This document shows positions 6,282-8,698 of a stretch of DNA of 8,698 nucleotides, in pieces. Under the pieces are notes generated by a model. It did not search any database. It was not told where the DNA came from and saw only the letters and a program-made list of their open reading frames with translations. The stretch's first letter is position 1, and every line of letters begins with the position of its first letter. The position numbers and the translations under genes are program-made. The DNA is from RYN-431 sp036388295 (GTDB lineage: Bacteria; Planctomycetota; Phycisphaerae; Tepidisphaerales; Tepidisphaeraceae). The stretch covers positions 1 through 8,698 of the forward strand of contig DASVSC010000096.1 of the NCBI GenBank assembly GCA_036388295.1. Direction: 5' to 3'.

Positions 6282-7308
6282 AGCTTTCCGGCAGATCCAC
6301 CCGCACACGGTTCACCTCGGCCGATCGGCCGAATGCGTGGGCCAGGATCTTCTCGACGTGGTCGTGGCAGTTTTCGATGAACACTTTGTACTTGTCCTGC
6401 GTCCCGCCGACGGCCGTGCCGGCCAGGTAAAGGCCAGGAATCGTTGTCTCCATCGTCTTCGGGTCGAACAGCGGCAACTGGCAGGCACCTTCGGTCGCCA
6501 CGCCGGCTAACTTCAGCAGCGTGTTGTCCTGCACGTAACCGGTCATCAGCAGCACGAAGTCGGCCTCGACGGACACGGCGTCGCCGTTCACGTTCAAATG
6601 CACGTGCGTCGGCGTGATGTGCGTGACGGTGCTGTTGAAGTAAGCCGGCATGCGGCCGCTTTTAATCAGGCCGCGGGCTTCGGGCACCAGCCAGTACTTG
6701 ATCTCGCCCTCCGGCAAGCCCGGGCGGCGGTAGCTGAGGGACACGTGCGCGCCCGCGTGGTGACACCGCAGGGCCGCTTCGACGGCACTGTTCTTGCCGC
6801 CGACGACGAACACACGCTGGTGAAAATAAGTGTGTGGGTCCTGGAAATAGTGCGACACGTGCGGCAGGTCTTCGCCGGGTACACTGAGATACCGCGGCCG
6901 GTCGGTGCCGCCGGTGGCGAGGATAATCTTCCGCGCCCGCGTGACCCGCTCGCCGCCGCGCGGACGGGTCGTGAGTTCGAATCCGTCACCAACTTTATTG
7001 AGGCCGACGACGGGCTCGAACGTGCGGACCTGCAAGTCGAACGTCTCGACGACCGTGCGCAGATACGTCAGGTACTGCTCACGCGTGGCCTTGGATTGGT
7101 CGGGCGTCAGCAGCGGCACGCCGCTGATGGCGATGCGTTCATTGCTGGAAAAGAACCGCGTCTGCGGCGCCCACCACGTCATGGTGTGGCCGATCTGCTT
7201 GGCGTCGAATTGAACGTAATCAATTCCCGCCCGCTTCAGCGCGACGGCCAGTTCCAACCCGATCGGCCCGGCCCCGACGACGGCGACTTCGTGGACGTGC
7301 TCTGACAT
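6280..7308 (-). CDS. YpdA-like FAD/NAD(P)-dependent oxidoreductase
   Basis: This 342-residue cytosolic two-dinucleotide-binding flavoprotein resembles YpdA (Bdr), the putative bacillithiol-disulfide reductase. In order: FAD-binding GAGPIGLE (12-19), RFFSSNERIAISGVP (51-65), LATGGTDRP (130-138), HYFQDPHTYF (153-162), NAD(P)-binding VVGGKNSAVEAAL (168-180), EIKYWLVPE (202-210), LMTGYVQD (254-261), PGLYLAGTAVGG (291-302) and FIENCHDH (310-317). By recollection, YpdA proteins have Cys in GGGPCGL; here that position is Ile16, so thiol-disulfide chemistry is doubtful. Extending to an upstream ATG at 7428 would translate a palindromic repeat (PSPYPLPAIPGEG) and is rejected. MSEHVHEVAVVGAG is the natural start. 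No Shine-Dalgarno site is seen; TACACT ends six bases before the ATG. No bacillithiol-synthesis gene is in the window. Confidence 0.85.
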   Translation of the reverse strand: MSEHVHEVAVVGAGPIGLELAVALKRAGIDYVQFDAKQIGHTMTWWAPQTRFFSSNERIAISGVPLLTPDQSKATREQYLTYLRTVVETFDLQVRTFEPVVGLNKVGDGFELTTRPRGGERVTRARKIILATGGTDRPRYLSVPGEDLPHVSHYFQDPHTYFHQRVFVVGGKNSAVEAALRCHHAGAHVSLSYRRPGLPEGEIKYWLVPEARGLIKSGRMPAYFNSTVTHITPTHVHLNVNGDAVSVEADFVLLMTGYVQDNTLLKLAGVATEGACQLPLFDPKTMETTIPGLYLAGTAVGGTQDKYKVFIENCHDHVEKILAHAFGRSAEVNRVRVDLPES

Positions 7309-7314
7309 TGGGGA

Positions 7315-7320
7315 AGTGTA
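7315..7320 (-). promoter_or_regulatory. -10-like box TACACT placed for a leaderless start
   Basis: TACACT (four of six matches to TATAAT, with T1, A2 and T6 kept) is followed by exactly six bases and the ATG of the YpdA-like gene. There is no Shine-Dalgarno site. No recognisable -35 hexamer is present 16-18 bases upstream. Confidence 0.4.
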
Positions 7321-7352
7321 GGGGGCTTTGAGCATCCGTGCGGGCACAGAAG

Positions 7353-7393
7353 TTCCCTCTCCCGGTATGGCCGGGAGAGGGTAGGGTGAGGGC
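7353..7393 (-). repeat. CCCTCTCCC palindromic repeat, left member of an inverted pair
   Basis: A perfect 11-bp stem, CCCTCTCCCGG (7355-7365) with CCGGGAGAGGG (7371-7381), surrounds the loop TATGG and is followed by TAGGGTGAGGGC. Reverse-complemented, the unit matches 7479-7520 except for a one-base insertion there. It lies in the leader side of the YpdA-like gene. Confidence 0.92.
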
Positions 7394-7478
7394 TTTCTGC
7401 CGCGGAGTGAGATGGGTTGGAATCGCAAGACGAACTCACGTCGAATGCAACGTCCACCTCCAACGCCGTTCGTCGTCG

Positions 7479-7520
7479 GCCCTCACCCTAACCCTCTCCC
7501 GGCCATACCGGGAGAGGGAA
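7479..7520 (+). repeat. CCCTCTCCC palindromic repeat, right member of an inverted pair
   Basis: The unit opens GCCCTCACCCTAACCC, then has the 11-bp stem CCCTCTCCCGG (7492-7502) and CCGGGAGAGGG (7508-7518) around CCATA. It starts nine bases beyond the purM-like stop on the minus strand. With the copy at 7353-7393 it forms a 41-bp inverted repeat across 85 bases, within a 221-base gap that shows no gene. Confidence 0.92.
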
Positions 7521-7529
7521 CCAGAGGGC

Positions 7530-8630
7530 TTATCGCAATTGCAGCGATGCTTCGTCATACGTAATGCCCAGCGACGGGATCTCCACCGCCTTGCGACCGC
7601 CGTCCTTCACCACACGCCCGGCCACCCACGCGTCGTAGCCGCCTTCCTGTGCCAGGCGCACCGTCGCCTCCGCATGCGCGACGGGCACGTAGGCGGCGAA
7701 GCCAACGCCCATGTTGAACGTGCCGTACATTTCCTGCGCGTCCAGCTTCGCGTGTTCGGCGATGAAGTCGAACACCGGCAGCGGCGGCCGGACGGTGTCG
7801 ATGCGGTAGACGAACGGGTCCGCCAGCCGCATCAGTTTCCGCCAGCCGTGGCCGGTGACGTGGGCGACGTAATGCAGCGGCAGAGCGGCCTGCTGACAGC
7901 GGCGGACGAAGTCGACATAAATGACGCTCGCGTCGAGCAGGGCCTCTCCGTAACTGCGACCGTCGGACAACTTCGCCAGGTAGCCGCCGTCCACCTGCTC
8001 GGCCAGCTTCCGGCAGAGCGTCAGCCCGTTCGTCTGCACGCCGCTGCTGGCCAGGAAGACGATCGCGTCGCCGTCGTCGACCAAGCCGGTGATGCGGTTG
8101 TCTTTCGGAAAGATCCGCCCGATCGCACTCCCCGCCAGCACGATGGCCGACGGCTCGATCACGCCGCGCAGCGTCGGCGTCTCCCCGCCGCCCCACACGC
8201 AGCCGGCCCGGCGGCACCCTTCGGCAAAGCCCTCGGCCAGCTTCTTCGCCCGGGCTTCGTCGGCGAACCATTCGCTGTCGCCGACGCCCGCGTGCATCGC
8301 CACGCTGATGGGTAGCGCGCCGCAGGTGATCAGGTCGTTGACGATGGTGGCCACCGTGTCGATCGCGATGGCGTCATAAAACCCGCGGCCGGTGAGCTTG
8401 GCCATTTCGTCGGCGATCAGGTTCTTCGTGCCAAGTCCTTCTTCGACGTGGGCGAGATAATGGTCGTGGCCTTCAATGAGGTAGGCACTTTCGCCGCGCG
8501 TGTTGTCCGGTTCACGATAGCCGTGGGCGGCGAGGTTGCCGATCGTGGTGCGCGCCGCGACTTGGCAGGCACGTTTGAAGGCGTCAAGGCGATCGTAATT
8601 CACGCCAGCGGCGGCGTAGGTGAGGCTCAT
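7530..8630 (-). CDS. purM: Divergent phosphoribosylformylglycinamidine cyclo-ligase (AIR synthase, PurM-like)
   Basis: This 366-residue protein is an AIR synthase-fold enzyme. Canonical PurM closes the imidazole ring of FGAM, using ATP, to give AIR in purine synthesis. Every PurM landmark is present but altered: YAAAGV (5-10, usually YxDAGVD), EEGLGTKN (63-70, usually TDGVGTK), VNDLITCGALP (97-107), GGGETPTLRG (147-156, usually GGETAEMPG), SSGVQTNGLTLCRK (195-208, usually SSGLHSNGYSLVRK), HVTGHGWRKLMR (257-268, usually HITGGGxxxNxPR) and TFNMGVGF (304-311). E. coli PurM is shorter, at about 345 residues. It belongs to the family with confidence, but whether it is the cell's FGAM cyclo-ligase or a paralogue with another substrate is open. 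No other pur gene is nearby. No Shine-Dalgarno site is seen; GATACT ends six bases before the ATG. Confidence 0.88.
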   Translation of the reverse strand: MSLTYAAAGVNYDRLDAFKRACQVAARTTIGNLAAHGYREPDNTRGESAYLIEGHDHYLAHVEEGLGTKNLIADEMAKLTGRGFYDAIAIDTVATIVNDLITCGALPISVAMHAGVGDSEWFADEARAKKLAEGFAEGCRRAGCVWGGGETPTLRGVIEPSAIVLAGSAIGRIFPKDNRITGLVDDGDAIVFLASSGVQTNGLTLCRKLAEQVDGGYLAKLSDGRSYGEALLDASVIYVDFVRRCQQAALPLHYVAHVTGHGWRKLMRLADPFVYRIDTVRPPLPVFDFIAEHAKLDAQEMYGTFNMGVGFAAYVPVAHAEATVRLAQEGGYDAWVAGRVVKDGGRKAVEIPSLGITYDEASLQLR

Positions 8631-8636
8631 TCGCGA

Positions 8637-8664
8637 AGTATCGCGGAGTGGCCGCGGGTGTAAA
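8637..8664 (-). promoter_or_regulatory. Possible promoter of the purM-like gene using a repeat-borne -35 box
   Basis: On the minus strand TTTACA (8659-8664, five of six matches to TTGACA) is followed by 16 bases, then GATACT (8637-8642, four of six matches to TATAAT), then six bases and the ATG. The -35 hexamer lies in the loop of the 26-bp palindromic repeat. Transcription would begin at the start codon. Confidence 0.4.
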
Positions 8665-8674
8665 CCCGCGCGAA
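8649..8674 (+). repeat. Third copy of the 26-bp palindromic repeat
   Basis: This copy opens TGGCCGCGGGTGTAAACCCG and is the exact reverse complement of 2798-2823 over all 26 bases; it differs from 2747-2772 at one base. It sits directly upstream of the purM-like gene. Its inverted partner, if there is one, would lie beyond the right edge. The last 24 bases of the window show nothing I can assign. Confidence 0.9.
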
Positions 8675-8698
8675 ACCACTACCCGTCGGGGGTTTGCT

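Noticed and set aside
7353..7520. CRISPR-like repeat and spacer arrangement
   Set aside because: There are only two units, they are inverted rather than direct, and each is a palindrome; this fits a REP pair.
7338..8315. Plus-strand 325-aa open frame opposite the purM-like gene
   Set aside because: It begins inside a palindromic repeat and has shadow-type composition; all PurM motifs are on the other strand.
8675..8698. Possible end of an upstream minus-strand gene (CCC GAC GGG TAG)
   Set aside because: Only a few codons are visible in any frame, so no coding call can be supported.

Overview
The window is about 65% G+C by eye and densely coded. It reads like a planctomycete-type chromosome, possibly Phycisphaerae. 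This rests on the G+C-rich single-copy genes, several genes without Shine-Dalgarno sites, and two families of short palindromic intergenic repeats of a kind I associate with that phylum. It is an inference from style; there is no rRNA or other marker gene to fix the taxonomy.

Left to right: the first ~140 bases are the 5' end of an IS5-type insertion sequence (minus strand) that runs off the left edge. Its end abuts a half-copy of a palindromic repeat, and a complete inverted copy lies about 95 bases further on. Next is a two-gene minus-strand operon: a membrane-anchored family 2 glycosyltransferase whose stop codon overlaps the start of a D-hexose-6-phosphate mutarotase-like epimerase. Upstream lies a small orphan gene (78 aa, minus), then a divergent intergenic region holding a near-perfect 26-bp inverted repeat, then a 597-aa ABC-F ATPase of the Uup type on the plus strand. 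That gene converges on a minus-strand cluster: a short-chain dehydrogenase followed 31 bases later by a small internally duplicated membrane protein, a YpdA-like FAD/NAD(P) oxidoreductase, and a divergent PurM (AIR synthase) homologue. The right edge carries a third copy of the 26-bp repeat.

The genes do not form one pathway. The supportable functional units are the glycosyltransferase/epimerase pair (sugar transfer and sugar-phosphate anomer handling) and the dehydrogenase/membrane-protein pair. The rest are stand-alone housekeeping or redox genes separated by repeats.

I found no clear new multi-gene system. The most interesting signals are: (i) genes without a Shine-Dalgarno site carry a -10-like hexamer placed so that transcription would begin at or next to the ATG (leaderless mRNAs), while the dehydrogenase/membrane-protein pair has clear Shine-Dalgarno sites; (ii) two REPIN-like repeat families, one apparently interrupted by the insertion sequence and another supplying a possible -35 box for the purM-like gene; (iii) a PurM homologue with altered signature motifs; and (iv) a YpdA homologue that lacks the cysteine I recall as conserved in that family.
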